Source: an uncultured Oscillospiraceae bacterium (GTDB lineage Bacteria; Bacillota; Clostridia; Oscillospirales; Oscillospiraceae). Taken from it: DNA of 52,034 bases. The stretch covers positions 1 to 52,034 of the forward strand of contig CAJULJ010000018.1 in assembly GCA_910587395.1 (NCBI GenBank), in the 5' to 3' direction. The position numbers were made by a program, and so were the translations under genes. Shown in pieces: positions 26,728 through 35,513 of this stretch (position 1 is the stretch's first letter; every line of letters starts with the position of its first letter). The notes beneath the pieces are model-generated. The model ran no database searches. It was given only the letters and a program-made list of their open reading frames with translations, and was not told the DNA's origin.

Positions 26728-27360
26728 ATGTACATATTCGACCTGGACGGCACCATCACCGACACCAACGGCCTGTGGGTGGAGGTGGACCGGGAATTCC
26801 TGGCCCGCCGGGGGCTGGCGAACACCCCGGAGTACGAGCAGGTGGTGTCCCGCTCCATCTACCCCATCGCGGCCCGGTTCACCAAGGAATACTACCGCCT
26901 GCCCGATGCTCCGGAGGACATCATGGCGGAGTGGGACGCCCTGGCGGACCGGCATTACCGGGAGCTGGCCCCGCTGAAGCCCGGCGCGGAGGCGTTTCTG
27001 CGCCAGTGCAAAGAGGAGGGCCGCCCCATGGCCATGTTCACCGCCTGCCGCCCCTCTCTGTGCGGCGCGGCGCTGGAGCGGTTCGGCCTGCGGGAGCTGT
27101 TTGCGCATATCGTATACGCCGAGGAGATCGGACTGGAAAAGCGGGACCCTCAGTGTTTTGTGCGGCTGAGCCAGATGCTGGGCGTGCCGCCGGAGCAGTG
27201 CACCCTTTTTGACGACAGCCCGGACAACTGCACCACCGCCGCAAGGGCCGGGATGGAGGCGGTGGGGGTGTACGACGCCTATTACGCCGCCCGCCAGGAC
27301 GAGCTGAAATCGGTATGCCGCCGGTATGTCCGCTCCTTTGAGGAGCTGGTGCGCCGGTAG
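26728..27360 (+). CDS. HAD-superfamily hydrolase
   Basis: A 210-residue HAD protein with FDLDGTITD at the N-terminus (nucleophile Asp5, acid Asp7), a helical cap (about 15-90), MFTACRP as motif II, the motif III lysine near GLEKRDPQ, and LFDDSPDN as motif IV. It is most like phosphoglycolate phosphatase or beta-phosphoglucomutase-type enzymes, but the substrate is not defined. AAGGAG precedes the ATG. Confidence 0.9.
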   Translation: MYIFDLDGTITDTNGLWVEVDREFLARRGLANTPEYEQVVSRSIYPIAARFTKEYYRLPDAPEDIMAEWDALADRHYRELAPLKPGAEAFLRQCKEEGRPMAMFTACRPSLCGAALERFGLRELFAHIVYAEEIGLEKRDPQCFVRLSQMLGVPPEQCTLFDDSPDNCTTAARAGMEAVGVYDAYYAARQDELKSVCRRYVRSFEELVRR

Positions 27361-27413
27361 ATTGGCAAAATCCTCCCCCGCCGCATAGAATGTGTGGCAA
27401 AGGAGGTGTGAAC

Positions 27414-28271
27414 ATGGAAGATATGATCCCGTGCGCGGTGAAGGACCGGGAGGTATTCCAGCGGGTATGGCAGCGGGTGATGGAGGGCCGGGACCCGTCC
27501 GGCAGCCCCATCCAGCCCGTTCCCAGCGACGCCGAGGGCGATGTGTCCTGCGACTGCCTGGAGGCGCTGATGCGCCAGGGCGGCCAGGGCCTGCCCCCGG
27601 AGTGTGAGCGTGAGGGCACGATGACCCAGCCCGTACAGCCGGAGCCCCAGCCTATGGAGCCGGAAATGCCCATGGAGCCCGAGCCGTCCGTTCAGGAGCC
27701 TGCCCCGGAGCCCATGCCGGAGCCGCCCGTCCAGGAGACCCCGGTCCCGGAACCGCCCGCCCAGGAAGATCCCTGCGGAGAATGCGGCGGGGGAGAGGGC
27801 CTGCCCCCCGCACAGGGCCCGGACCGTGGAAACGACCTGCCCCAGCTGTGGGAGGAACCCCAGCTCAGCGACGACCGCACCGCCCGGCTGCGCCGCCACG
27901 TGATGGACGCGCTGGAGGGCTGGCAGTTCTACCGCCATCTGGCCAGGCGGACCCGGGGGACGGACACGCGGATGCTGAACAGCATGGCGGCGGACCAGCA
28001 TAAGGAGGCCCGAAAGCTTGCGGCGGCCTATTTTCTGCTGACCGGGCTGCGGTACTGGCCCACAGAGCTGCTGGGCGCCCCGGCCATCCCGTCCTACTGG
28101 GGCGCGCTGAGGACCCGCCATCAGGCGGAGCAGCGCCAGGAGAACGCCTACCGTCTGGCCTCCGACGACTGGGAGGACCCGGACCTGCTGGCGCTGTACG
28201 CGGTGCTCATCGAGGGCTGCCAGCGCCGGAGCCATCAGCTGCGTAGCCTTCTGGAGCAGGATATTACTTAA
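27414..28271 (+). CDS. Ferritin-like-domain protein with Pro/Glu-rich linker
   Basis: A 285-residue protein in three parts. The N-terminal ~65 residues include a CDCLEALMRQG segment. A low-complexity Pro/Glu/Met linker follows (about 70-125) and ends in CGECGGGEG. The C-terminal helical domain (about 145-285) has ALEGWQFYRHLARRTRG and MAADQHKEARKLAAAYFLLTG, the look of the ferritin-like fold. The expected Glu-x-x-His pair is not canonical (DQHKEA), so iron binding is doubtful. The ATG at 27414 is preceded by AAGGAGG. A strong terminator follows at 28285. Function unknown; possibly a spore- or stress-associated protein, by analogy only. Confidence 0.7.
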   Translation: MEDMIPCAVKDREVFQRVWQRVMEGRDPSGSPIQPVPSDAEGDVSCDCLEALMRQGGQGLPPECEREGTMTQPVQPEPQPMEPEMPMEPEPSVQEPAPEPMPEPPVQETPVPEPPAQEDPCGECGGGEGLPPAQGPDRGNDLPQLWEEPQLSDDRTARLRRHVMDALEGWQFYRHLARRTRGTDTRMLNSMAADQHKEARKLAAAYFLLTGLRYWPTELLGAPAIPSYWGALRTRHQAEQRQENAYRLASDDWEDPDLLALYAVLIEGCQRRSHQLRSLLEQDIT

Positions 28272-28284
28272 AACCACGCGCAAG

Positions 28285-28335
28285 GGCAGGAGCGCTGGGG
28301 CCACAGGCCCCGGCGCTCCTGCCTCTGTACTTTTT
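28285..28335 (+). terminator. Terminator after the ferritin-like gene
   Basis: GGCAGGAGCGC (28285-28295) pairs perfectly with 28313-28323, with an inner GGGCC/GGCCC extension, then a T5 run. Confidence 0.85.
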
Positions 28336-28345
28336 GAATGAGGTC

Positions 28346-28354
28346 TGGTATAAT
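28346..28354 (+). promoter_or_regulatory. Extended -10 promoter of the helicase gene
   Basis: TGGTATAAT is a TGnTATAAT extended -10 element 31 bp before the helicase ATG; no clear -35 box is present. Confidence 0.6.
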
Positions 28355-28384
28355 AGGCCCACTTGACGAAAGGGATTGATACAT

Positions 28385-30862
28385 ATGCTGACACAGCAGC
28401 AGGAGCTGGAATTCTGCCGCCTCCGCCGGGAGGTCATCGGTCAAAACCATCAAAGCCTCAACCCCGAGCAGCGCAAGGCGGTGCTGGCCACCGAGGGGCC
28501 GCTGCTGCTGCTGGCGGGGGCGGGGTCGGGCAAGACCACGGTGCTCATCCATCGGGTGGCGAACCTCATCCGCTACGGCCGGGGGTCGGACTGCCTGGAG
28601 GTGCCCCAGTGGGTGACGGAAGAGGACTTGGATTTCCTGACCCAATACGCTCAGAACCCCACCAAGCAGGGCCGTCTCCAGGCCGACCGCCTGTGCGCGG
28701 TGGAGCCTGCCGCCCCCTGGACCATCATCGCCATCACCTTCACCAACAAGGCCGCCGGGGAGCTGAAGGACCGCCTGGAGCGGATGCTGGGCCCCACCGC
28801 CCGGGACGTGTGGGCGTCCACCTTCCACTCCGCCTGCGTGCGCATTCTGCGCCGGGACATCGAGAAGCTGGGCTTTCCCTCCTCCTTCACCATCTACGAC
28901 ACCGACGACTCCCAGCGGGTGATGAAGGACTGCATCAAGGAACTGGGCTTTGACGACAAACAGTTCCCGGCCCGCTCCGTGCTGGGGACGATCTCCAGGG
29001 CAAAGGACAAGCTCCAGCTGGCGAAGGATTTTGCCGAGGAGTGCGAGCAGTCCAACGACTACCGGCTGCAAAAGATCGCAAAGCTGTACACGGCCTACGA
29101 AAAGCGGCTGTGGGAGGCGGGAGCGCTGGACTTTGACGACATTATCCTGCACACGGTCCGTCTGCTGCAAAAAGATGATGACGTTTTGCAATATTATCAA
29201 AAAAAATTCCGCTATGTGCTCATCGACGAGTACCAGGACACCAACAATCTGCAATATCTGCTGGCCTCTCTGCTGGCCGGAGGCCGGGAGAACATCTGCG
29301 TGGTGGGCGACGACGACCAGTCCATCTACCGCTTCCGGGGGGCCACCATTGAGAATATCCTCTCATTCGAGGACCAGTACAAGGGCTGCCGCACCATCCG
29401 CCTGGAGCAGAACTACCGCTCCACCAAGAACATTCTGGCGGCGGCCAACGCCGTCATCCGCCACAATCAGGGCCGCAAGGGCAAGGAGCTGTGGACCGCC
29501 GGCGCGGACGGGGACAAGGTGACCCTCTACACCGCCATGAATGAGAACGACGAGGCCCGCTTCGTGGCGGACAAGCTGATGGCGGACTTCCACGAGGGAA
29601 AAAAGTGGAACACCCACGCCATTCTCTACCGCATGAACGCCCAGTCCAACCAGCTGGAGGTGGCGTTCAAACGCAGCGGCATCCCGTACCGGGTCATTGG
29701 CGGCACCCGGTTCTTCGACCGGGCGGAGGTCAAGGACATGCTGGCCTATCTTTGCGCCATTCAGAACCACGCCGACGACCTGCGCCTGACCCGCATCATC
29801 AACAACCCGCCCCGGGGCATTGGGGGCGCCACGGTGGAACGGGCCAGGAATCTGGCCGGTGCGCTGGGGCTGTCCCTGTGGGAGGTGATTTCCAACGCCG
29901 GGGCCTATCCCGAGCTGCAAAAGCCCACCAAAAAGCTGGCGGAGTTCGTCAAGCTGATGGAGGGGCTGACCGCCCTGTCCCAGACCATGGACCTGGAGAA
30001 TTTTTATGAGGAGGTAATCGCCCGGACGGGCTACGCCGACATGCTTCGGGCGAAAAACGACGTGGAAAGCCGCACCCGCCTGGAAAACGTGCGGGAGCTG
30101 CTGACCTCCATCAAGGGCTACGTGGACAACGCGGAGGGAGAGCCCACCCTGGCGGGCTTCCTGGACGAGATCGCTCTGTACACCGACCTGGACAGCCACG
30201 ACCCCAGTGAGGACGCGGTGGTGATGATGACCATGCACTCCGCCAAGGGGCTGGAGTTCCCCACGGTATTCGTGGTCGGCATGGAGGAGGGCATCTTCCC
30301 CGGAATCCGGGCCATTGGCGAGATGGAGGAGATGGAGGAGGAGCGGCGGCTGTGCTATGTGGCGCTGACCCGGGCCAAGGAGCGGCTGTACCTGACCTGC
30401 GCGGGCCAGCGGATGCTGTTCGGACGCACCAGCAGCAACCGTCCCTCCCGGTTTGCGGGGGAGATTCCGGGGGAGCTTTTGGAGCAGTCGGGCCGCTCCT
30501 ATCTGGACCCCGCGCCTGCGGGGGAGTGGAACGACTTCGACCAGACGCCCCAGGTGTCCACCTACCGGGACCCCTACCGCCCCGCCTATGGCGGCGGAGA
30601 GCGGAGGTCCGCCTACACCCCCGGCCGTCCTCAGAAATCCAGCTCCCGGCCTGTGTTCCAATCCTCTGTTTTGTCTGCGCCTTCCGCCGCCCTGCCGGAG
30701 TATCAGCAGGGGGACATGCTGGAGCACAAGGCCTTTGGCCATGGCATGGTGCTGTCGGCCCAGAAATCCGGCGGCGACGTGCTGCTGGAAATTGCCTTTG
30801 ACGGCGTGGGCACCAAGCGCCTGCTGCTGAAGTATACCGCCCACCTGATGAAAAAGCTATAG
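28385..30862 (+). CDS. pcrA: PcrA/UvrD-type superfamily 1A DNA helicase
   Basis: An 825-residue 3'-5' helicase. Motif I is AGAGSGKTT, Ia ITFTNKAAGEL, II LIDEYQDTN, III GDDDQSIYRFRGA, IV LEQNYRST, V MTMHSAKGLEFP and VI YVALTRAKERLYL. About 50 extra residues lie between motifs I and Ia (near residues 60-115). The C-terminal ~60 residues, after a disordered linker, form the Tudor-like PcrA tail (GDMLEHKAFGHGMVL) that in PcrA contacts RNA polymerase. Roles in repair and transcription-replication conflicts are known for the family. The ATG at 28385 is used. Confidence 0.93.
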   Translation: MLTQQQELEFCRLRREVIGQNHQSLNPEQRKAVLATEGPLLLLAGAGSGKTTVLIHRVANLIRYGRGSDCLEVPQWVTEEDLDFLTQYAQNPTKQGRLQADRLCAVEPAAPWTIIAITFTNKAAGELKDRLERMLGPTARDVWASTFHSACVRILRRDIEKLGFPSSFTIYDTDDSQRVMKDCIKELGFDDKQFPARSVLGTISRAKDKLQLAKDFAEECEQSNDYRLQKIAKLYTAYEKRLWEAGALDFDDIILHTVRLLQKDDDVLQYYQKKFRYVLIDEYQDTNNLQYLLASLLAGGRENICVVGDDDQSIYRFRGATIENILSFEDQYKGCRTIRLEQNYRSTKNILAAANAVIRHNQGRKGKELWTAGADGDKVTLYTAMNENDEARFVADKLMADFHEGKKWNTHAILYRMNAQSNQLEVAFKRSGIPYRVIGGTRFFDRAEVKDMLAYLCAIQNHADDLRLTRIINNPPRGIGGATVERARNLAGALGLSLWEVISNAGAYPELQKPTKKLAEFVKLMEGLTALSQTMDLENFYEEVIARTGYADMLRAKNDVESRTRLENVRELLTSIKGYVDNAEGEPTLAGFLDEIALYTDLDSHDPSEDAVVMMTMHSAKGLEFPTVFVVGMEEGIFPGIRAIGEMEEMEEERRLCYVALTRAKERLYLTCAGQRMLFGRTSSNRPSRFAGEIPGELLEQSGRSYLDPAPAGEWNDFDQTPQVSTYRDPYRPAYGGGERRSAYTPGRPQKSSSRPVFQSSVLSAPSAALPEYQQGDMLEHKAFGHGMVLSAQKSGGDVLLEIAFDGVGTKRLLLKYTAHLMKKL

Positions 30863-30979
30863 TTTCTTTTTCTTGAAGGTTAAAGGTATCAGCCGCCCGA
30901 CCCCCTTGAGATGCAATGCTTTCAGGGGTTCGAGCGGCGATTGGCGCACAAAAAGCGCACAAGTTTGCGGGGAGGAAGC

Positions 30980-31450
30980 ATGAGGAGCATGATAGTCGAA
31001 AAATGCATCAAAGAGTCTTTTGTTGTAATAGGAAAAGAGGGGTCTACTTTGGACGGAGATGGCTTTGTTCAAAGATTATGGGCCAATGCAAATTCCCATT
31101 TTGAAGAAGTCCAGCATTTGGCAAAAAGAGACGCAAATGGAAATATAGTTGGCATATGGGGAGCCATGTCCGACTTCTCACATTCATTCAACCCGTGGGA
31201 GGACTTCAGCAAAGGACTTTATCTTGCTGGAGTAGAATGCTGTGATAGCGCGGAAGCTCCCAGCGGTTGGACAAAATGGACGATTCCCGGCTATGAATAT
31301 ATTTGTGTAGAATGTGAAAATGATGATACATTTTCAAGGGCAATAAAATATCTGAAGGATAACGTCATTCCGTTGGTGGGGGCAGTTCACGATTTTACTG
31401 TTCCGCGGACAGGGAAAAACTATATGCTTTTTCCAATTAGAAAGCTATAG
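30980..31450 (+). CDS. GyrI-like / AraC effector-binding-domain protein
   Basis: A 156-residue protein with the layout of the GyrI-like small-molecule-binding fold: VVIGKEGSTL at the first strand, a central IWGAMSDFS strand, YLAGVECC, WTKWTIPGYEYICVEC and a final RTGKNYMLFPI. Such stand-alone domains bind drugs or other small ligands, and are common as cassette-borne or stress genes. Its codon use is AT-rich (AAA, GAA, ATA, TTT) and its GC content is well below that of its neighbours, which suggests recent transfer. The ATG at 30980 follows GGGAGG. Confidence 0.75.
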   Translation: MRSMIVEKCIKESFVVIGKEGSTLDGDGFVQRLWANANSHFEEVQHLAKRDANGNIVGIWGAMSDFSHSFNPWEDFSKGLYLAGVECCDSAEAPSGWTKWTIPGYEYICVECENDDTFSRAIKYLKDNVIPLVGAVHDFTVPRTGKNYMLFPIRKL

Positions 31451-31723
31451 GCATCTTCTGGGGAATCCCGGAGTTTGCATAACCGCTTTCTCGCCTGTAG
31501 CAAGACTGGAGTACACAGTTGAAGCCGGTTCAGACCGCTTGAGACTGTATGAGCAGAAGCGGCTGAAGGCTGAACATACTCGAAACTGCACGACATTGGC
31601 CAAGGCTGAACCCGGCGTCCCTATCATTGAAGGAAAGCAGAACCGAAAAAGAATCTTTTACACCGTTACCCTACCCGCACAGGCGCTTACCGGACCGTTT
31701 TTCTCAACCACGAACGTTGACAC
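31451..31723. other. Non-coding stretch after the GyrI-like gene
   Basis: About 270 bp without a supportable gene. A plus-strand frame with a TTG at 31539 runs through the terminator and has no ribosome binding site or recognisable domain. It may be the debris of whatever brought in the GyrI-like gene. Confidence 0.4.
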
Positions 31724-31752
31724 AAAAAGGACTGCCACCGGCAGTCCTTTTT
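31724..31752. terminator. Terminator of the cobalamin operon
   Basis: AAAAAGGACTGCC pairs perfectly with 31740-31752 around a 3-nt loop. It lies immediately after the cobO stop and is bidirectional. Confidence 0.92.
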
Positions 31753-31755
31753 GCG

Positions 31756-32274
31756 TCAAAACTCTACGCCTTTCCGGGCGGGGATGCCCCGCTCATAGGG
31801 GTGGTGGCGGCAGCTCATCTCGGTGATATAGTCCGCCGCCTCCCACAGCCATTCCGGGGGATTCCGGCCGGTGAGCACCACTTCCTGTCCGTCCGGCCGC
31901 TCCAATACCGCTTTTTGCAGAAGCGCCCGGTCCACCAGCCCGGTCTGCCAGGCGGAGCAAGCCTCGTCCAGCACCAGCAGGCCGGCCTCACAGGACAGCG
32001 CATGCCGCAGGTTCTCTGTTTGCAGGGCCAGCGTCTCCGCCTTTTCCTCCTCGCTCATCTGAAAAGAAAACTTTGTCCCCGCCTTGCCCCGAAAAATCCG
32101 CGCTCCCAGGGAGTCCAGGAGGGGAATTTCCCCGCTCTGCCCGCCCTTGAGAAACTGGACAATGACCACGCTCCGGCCGCTGCCCAGGGCCCGCAGGGCC
32201 AGCCCCATGGCCGCAGTGGTTTTGCCCTTGCCGTCCCCACAGTAGAGATGGACCAATCCCTGTGTCCCCGTCAT
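31756..32274 (-). CDS. cobO: Corrinoid adenosyltransferase (BtuR/CobO/CobP type)
   Basis: A 172-residue ATP:corrinoid adenosyltransferase. The P-loop is GDGKGKTTA (about 13-21), followed by VVIVQFLKGG, LLVLDEACSAW and VVLTGRNPPEWL. It adds the 5'-deoxyadenosyl ligand to cob(I)yrinic acid diamide or related corrinoids. The ATG at 32274 overlaps the cbiC stop (ATGA); the frame to 32412 runs back into cbiC. Last gene of the cobalamin operon. Confidence 0.95.
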   Translation of the reverse strand: MTGTQGLVHLYCGDGKGKTTAAMGLALRALGSGRSVVIVQFLKGGQSGEIPLLDSLGARIFRGKAGTKFSFQMSEEEKAETLALQTENLRHALSCEAGLLVLDEACSAWQTGLVDRALLQKAVLERPDGQEVVLTGRNPPEWLWEAADYITEMSCRHHPYERGIPARKGVEF

Positions 32275-32954
32275 TTCAGCCGCTCCTGACGCCGGGCCGG
32301 GTCCACAGCGTCCAGTGCCGTGTACAAAATAGCATTGCAGATGGCGGCGGCCACATTGCTGCCCCCCTTGCGGCCCATGGCGGCGATACAGGGGACGCCA
32401 TATTTTTGGCACGCCTCAAACACCCGCCGCTTGCTCTCCACCACGTTGACGAAGCCCACCGGCACCCCCACCACCAGGGCGGGGCGCAGGCCGTTTTCCA
32501 TCAGCTCACAGATTTTCAGCAGCGCGGTGGGCGCGTTGCCCACCGCCAGCACCGCGCCGGGATAGTCGTGAGCGGCCTTTTCCATGCACACCGCCGCCCG
32601 GGTGGTGCTCTGCGCTTTCGCGGCCTGGGCCACGTCGGCGTCGGCCATGAAGCAGCGGACCTCGCCCCCCAGCTTGGACAGCGCGGCCCCGCTCACCCCG
32701 GACCGGGCCATGTTGGTGTCCGTCACCACCACGGCCCCGGCGCGGAACGCCTCCGCCGCCCGTTCCACCGCGCCGTCGGTAAAGCGCAGATTTTGAGCAT
32801 AGTCAAAGTCCGCTGTGGTGTGGATCACCCGCTTTACCACCGCCTCCGTCTCGGGCGGGAGGACAATTCCCAGCTGTCCCAGCTCCTCGCCAATGATGCG
32901 CATGCTCTCCCGCTCGATGTCCGAGGGCAGCTTGTATGCCACGTCCTGTTCCAT
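32271..32954 (-). CDS. cbiC: Cobalt-precorrin-8 methylmutase
   Basis: A 227-residue CbiC/CobH. Motifs are RVIHTTADFDYAQ with the catalytic His, VVTDTNMARSGVS and VGNAPTALL, and the ending VGVPVGFVNVVESK with AMGRKGGSNVAAAI. It moves the C11 methyl group to C12, giving cobyrinate. The ATG directly follows the cbiP stop, and its own stop overlaps cobO. Confidence 0.95.
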   Translation of the reverse strand: MEQDVAYKLPSDIERESMRIIGEELGQLGIVLPPETEAVVKRVIHTTADFDYAQNLRFTDGAVERAAEAFRAGAVVVTDTNMARSGVSGAALSKLGGEVRCFMADADVAQAAKAQSTTRAAVCMEKAAHDYPGAVLAVGNAPTALLKICELMENGLRPALVVGVPVGFVNVVESKRRVFEACQKYGVPCIAAMGRKGGSNVAAAICNAILYTALDAVDPARRQERLK

Positions 32955-34436
32955 TTACGAACCCTCCATAATCCGGTAAATTTTCTCCATGTCCAGCGCC
33001 TGGCGCACACCGTCCGCCAGCAGGTCCAGCTGGGTCTGCTGATAGGCGGCGTGGGATATGGCCTCCGCCGCCTCCACGCTCAAGCCCTTCCGCCCACACA
33101 GCAGCGCCGCCAGCTTCTGCGCCAGCTCTCCGCTGTCGAACAACCCATGGAGGTAGGTGCCCCAGATGTTGTCCTTGATACAGCCGTCGGGCCGGCCGCC
33201 CTCCAGGACACAGAAGGGGCTGCCCTTTACTTCGGTACGGCCCATATGAATCTCGTATCCGTCTAGCTCAGCCCCCTCCAACGGACCGGCCGGTACGGCG
33301 GCCCGGACCCGCGTGCGGGATTTTTCCGGCAGAAAGGTGGTCTCGATGGGCAGCAATCCCATGCCCCGCACACTCCCGCCGTTGCCGTGCTCCACACCCT
33401 CCGGGTCGTGGATAACGGTTCCCAGCATCTGATACCCGCCGCACACACCCAGCACCGGTGTTCCGGAAGCGGCCAGCTTCTGAATTGCGGCCTCCAGCCC
33501 GTTCTGCCGCAGCCAGAGCAGGTCGCCGATGGTGCTCTTGGTGCCGGGGAGAATGACGATATCCGGGTTTCCCAGCTTCCGAGGGTCGTCCACGTAGCGC
33601 ACACCGATCTGGGGGTGCTCCTCCAGAGGGGTGAAGTCGGTGAAGTTGGAGATGCGGGGCAGACGGATTACCGCCGCGTCCAGCGGCTTGTGAGATGCCT
33701 CCTGGGTCAGGCAGGGGGCCAGGGAGTCCTCGTCGTCGATGTCCACCTTCAGGTAGGGCACTACTCCCAGCACCGGTTTGCCGGTCTTTTCCTCCAGCAT
33801 GGACAGGCCGGGGCGCAGGATTTCCAAATCCCCCCGGAATTTGTTGATGACCAGCCCCGCGATGCGCCCCTGTTCCTCGGGCTGAAGAAGCGCCACCGTG
33901 CCGTAGAGCTGGGCAAACACCCCGCCCCGGTCGATGTCACCGGCCAGCAGCACCGGCGCGTTTATCCGCAGGGCCAGACCCATATTCACAATGTCGTCCG
34001 CCCGCAGATTGATCTCCGCCGGACTGCCCGCGCCCTCAATGACGATGACGTCGTTTTCGGCGGCGAGGCTGTCAAAGGCGGCCAAAACCTCTGGGAAAAG
34101 CTGCTTTTTATAGCGGAAATACTCCGCCGCGGACATCTGACCGCGGATTTCTCCCATGACAATGACCTGACTGCCCGTGTCGCTGCTGGGCTTGAGCAGC
34201 ACCGGATTCATGCGCACATCGGGCTCCGTGCCCGCGGCCTGGGCCTGGACCACCTGGGCCCGTCCCATTTCCAGCCCGTCCCGGGTGACGCAGCTGTTCA
34301 GTGCCATGTTCTGGCTCTTAAACGGGGCCGTCCGGTACCCGTCCTGGGCAAAAATCCGGCACAGCGCAGCACACAGCAGGCTTTTTCCAGCCCCGGACAT
34401 GGTGCCCTGGACCATGATGCGTTTGGCTCGGCTCAT
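32955..34436 (-). CDS. cbiP: Cobyric acid synthase
   Basis: A 493-residue glutamine amidotransferase. The N-terminal synthetase domain begins IMVQGTMSGAGKSLL (P-loop-like) and has VIEGAGSPAEINL. The C-terminal triad-type GATase domain has ILPGTKSTIGDL, VLGVCGGYQMLG with the nucleophile Cys, and a late YLHGLFDS. It amidates the b, d, e and g side chains of adenosylcobyrinic diamide. It overlaps cobD by four bases. Confidence 0.96.
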   Translation of the reverse strand: MSRAKRIMVQGTMSGAGKSLLCAALCRIFAQDGYRTAPFKSQNMALNSCVTRDGLEMGRAQVVQAQAAGTEPDVRMNPVLLKPSSDTGSQVIVMGEIRGQMSAAEYFRYKKQLFPEVLAAFDSLAAENDVIVIEGAGSPAEINLRADDIVNMGLALRINAPVLLAGDIDRGGVFAQLYGTVALLQPEEQGRIAGLVINKFRGDLEILRPGLSMLEEKTGKPVLGVVPYLKVDIDDEDSLAPCLTQEASHKPLDAAVIRLPRISNFTDFTPLEEHPQIGVRYVDDPRKLGNPDIVILPGTKSTIGDLLWLRQNGLEAAIQKLAASGTPVLGVCGGYQMLGTVIHDPEGVEHGNGGSVRGMGLLPIETTFLPEKSRTRVRAAVPAGPLEGAELDGYEIHMGRTEVKGSPFCVLEGGRPDGCIKDNIWGTYLHGLFDSGELAQKLAALLCGRKGLSVEAAEAISHAAYQQTQLDLLADGVRQALDMEKIYRIMEGS

Positions 34437-35503
34437 GGGGTTCCCTCCTTCAGCACTTCCTCCAGCGCGGCGATGAGCCGCTGGTTATCCTCCCGTCCCC
34501 GCACCGCCGCGCGGTACCAGCCGTCACACAGGCCCCTGTAGTTTCCACAGTCCCGGAGCAAAATGCCCCGCCTGCGCAGAGGCTCCAACAGCGGCTTGGG
34601 CGAGAAAAACAGCAGGTAATTGGCTTCGCCCGGGATGACCCGGAACCCCAGTCTGGTCAGTTCCCCAGCCAGCCGGGGACGCTGTTCAGCGATCAGAGCC
34701 CGCACGGCCTGGACGTACTCTGTTTCGTTCAGTGCCGCAATCCCCGCCGCCTGGGCTGGGCCGGATACCGCCCAGGGCTGTCCCGCGTTCCTCATGGCGT
34801 CCAGCAGGGCCGTATCGCCGCACAAGCAGTACCCCAGCCGCAGCCCTGCCATGGCGTAAAGCTTGGTGAACGCCTTCAAAATCAGGAGGTTTCGGTATTC
34901 TCCCAGCAGATTTTTCATGGTATGCGTGTCGGGATCGTCCAGAAAATCGCAAAAGCACTCGTCTACCACCAGCAGGGCGTCCGCCTCCCGGCAGCGGTCC
35001 AGCACGGCGGTCAGAAGCGAGCGGGAGACGGTCCGCCCGGTGGGATTGTTGGGCTGGCAGACAAACACCATGTCTGTGTCCGGCGTGACGGCATCCAAAA
35101 AGCCCTCGTCCAGCGGAAAGCCGGCTTCCTCCCGGAGCAGATAGTGCTCCGTTTTGCACCCAGCAAGCTCCAGCGCAGCCTCGTATTCCGCAAATGTAGG
35201 CGCGGTGACCAATGCCCGCCGCGGCTTTTTTGCCAAAACCACCCGGTAAATGAGGTCGGCGGCGCCACAGCCGCACAGGCACCAATCAACGTTTGCCTGC
35301 TCCGCCCCGGCAACCGCCTGCCGCAGAGCGCGGCACAGAGGGTCCGGGTAGCTCTCCGCCGACCACAGCGACTCCACCACGGCCGCCCGCACACCCTCCG
35401 GCAGTCTCAGCGGGCTGATGTTGGCGGAAAAATCCAGGGGCTTTGCCCCATACTCCGCCTCATAACCCGCCCAGTCCCCGCCATGGGTCAGTTTGTGTTC
35501 CAT
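34433..35503 (-). CDS. cobD: Threonine-phosphate decarboxylase-like aminotransferase
   Basis: A 356-residue fold-type I PLP enzyme. It has HGGDWAGYEAEYG and LDFSANISPL at the start, VCQPNNPTGR, VVDECFCDF and LKAFTKLYAMAGLRLGY, where the Lys binds PLP. In this operon it should make (R)-1-amino-2-propanol phosphate for the nucleotide-loop linker. Histidinol-phosphate aminotransferases look alike; context decides the call. It overlaps cbiP (ATGA). Confidence 0.9.
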   Translation of the reverse strand: MEHKLTHGGDWAGYEAEYGAKPLDFSANISPLRLPEGVRAAVVESLWSAESYPDPLCRALRQAVAGAEQANVDWCLCGCGAADLIYRVVLAKKPRRALVTAPTFAEYEAALELAGCKTEHYLLREEAGFPLDEGFLDAVTPDTDMVFVCQPNNPTGRTVSRSLLTAVLDRCREADALLVVDECFCDFLDDPDTHTMKNLLGEYRNLLILKAFTKLYAMAGLRLGYCLCGDTALLDAMRNAGQPWAVSGPAQAAGIAALNETEYVQAVRALIAEQRPRLAGELTRLGFRVIPGEANYLLFFSPKPLLEPLRRRGILLRDCGNYRGLCDGWYRAAVRGREDNQRLIAALEEVLKEGTP

Positions 35504-35513
35504 GAGCGCCCCC

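Noticed and set aside
31445..31826. Small open frames on both strands after the GyrI-like gene
   Set aside because: They run through the cobO terminator or lack start signals and recognisable domains.
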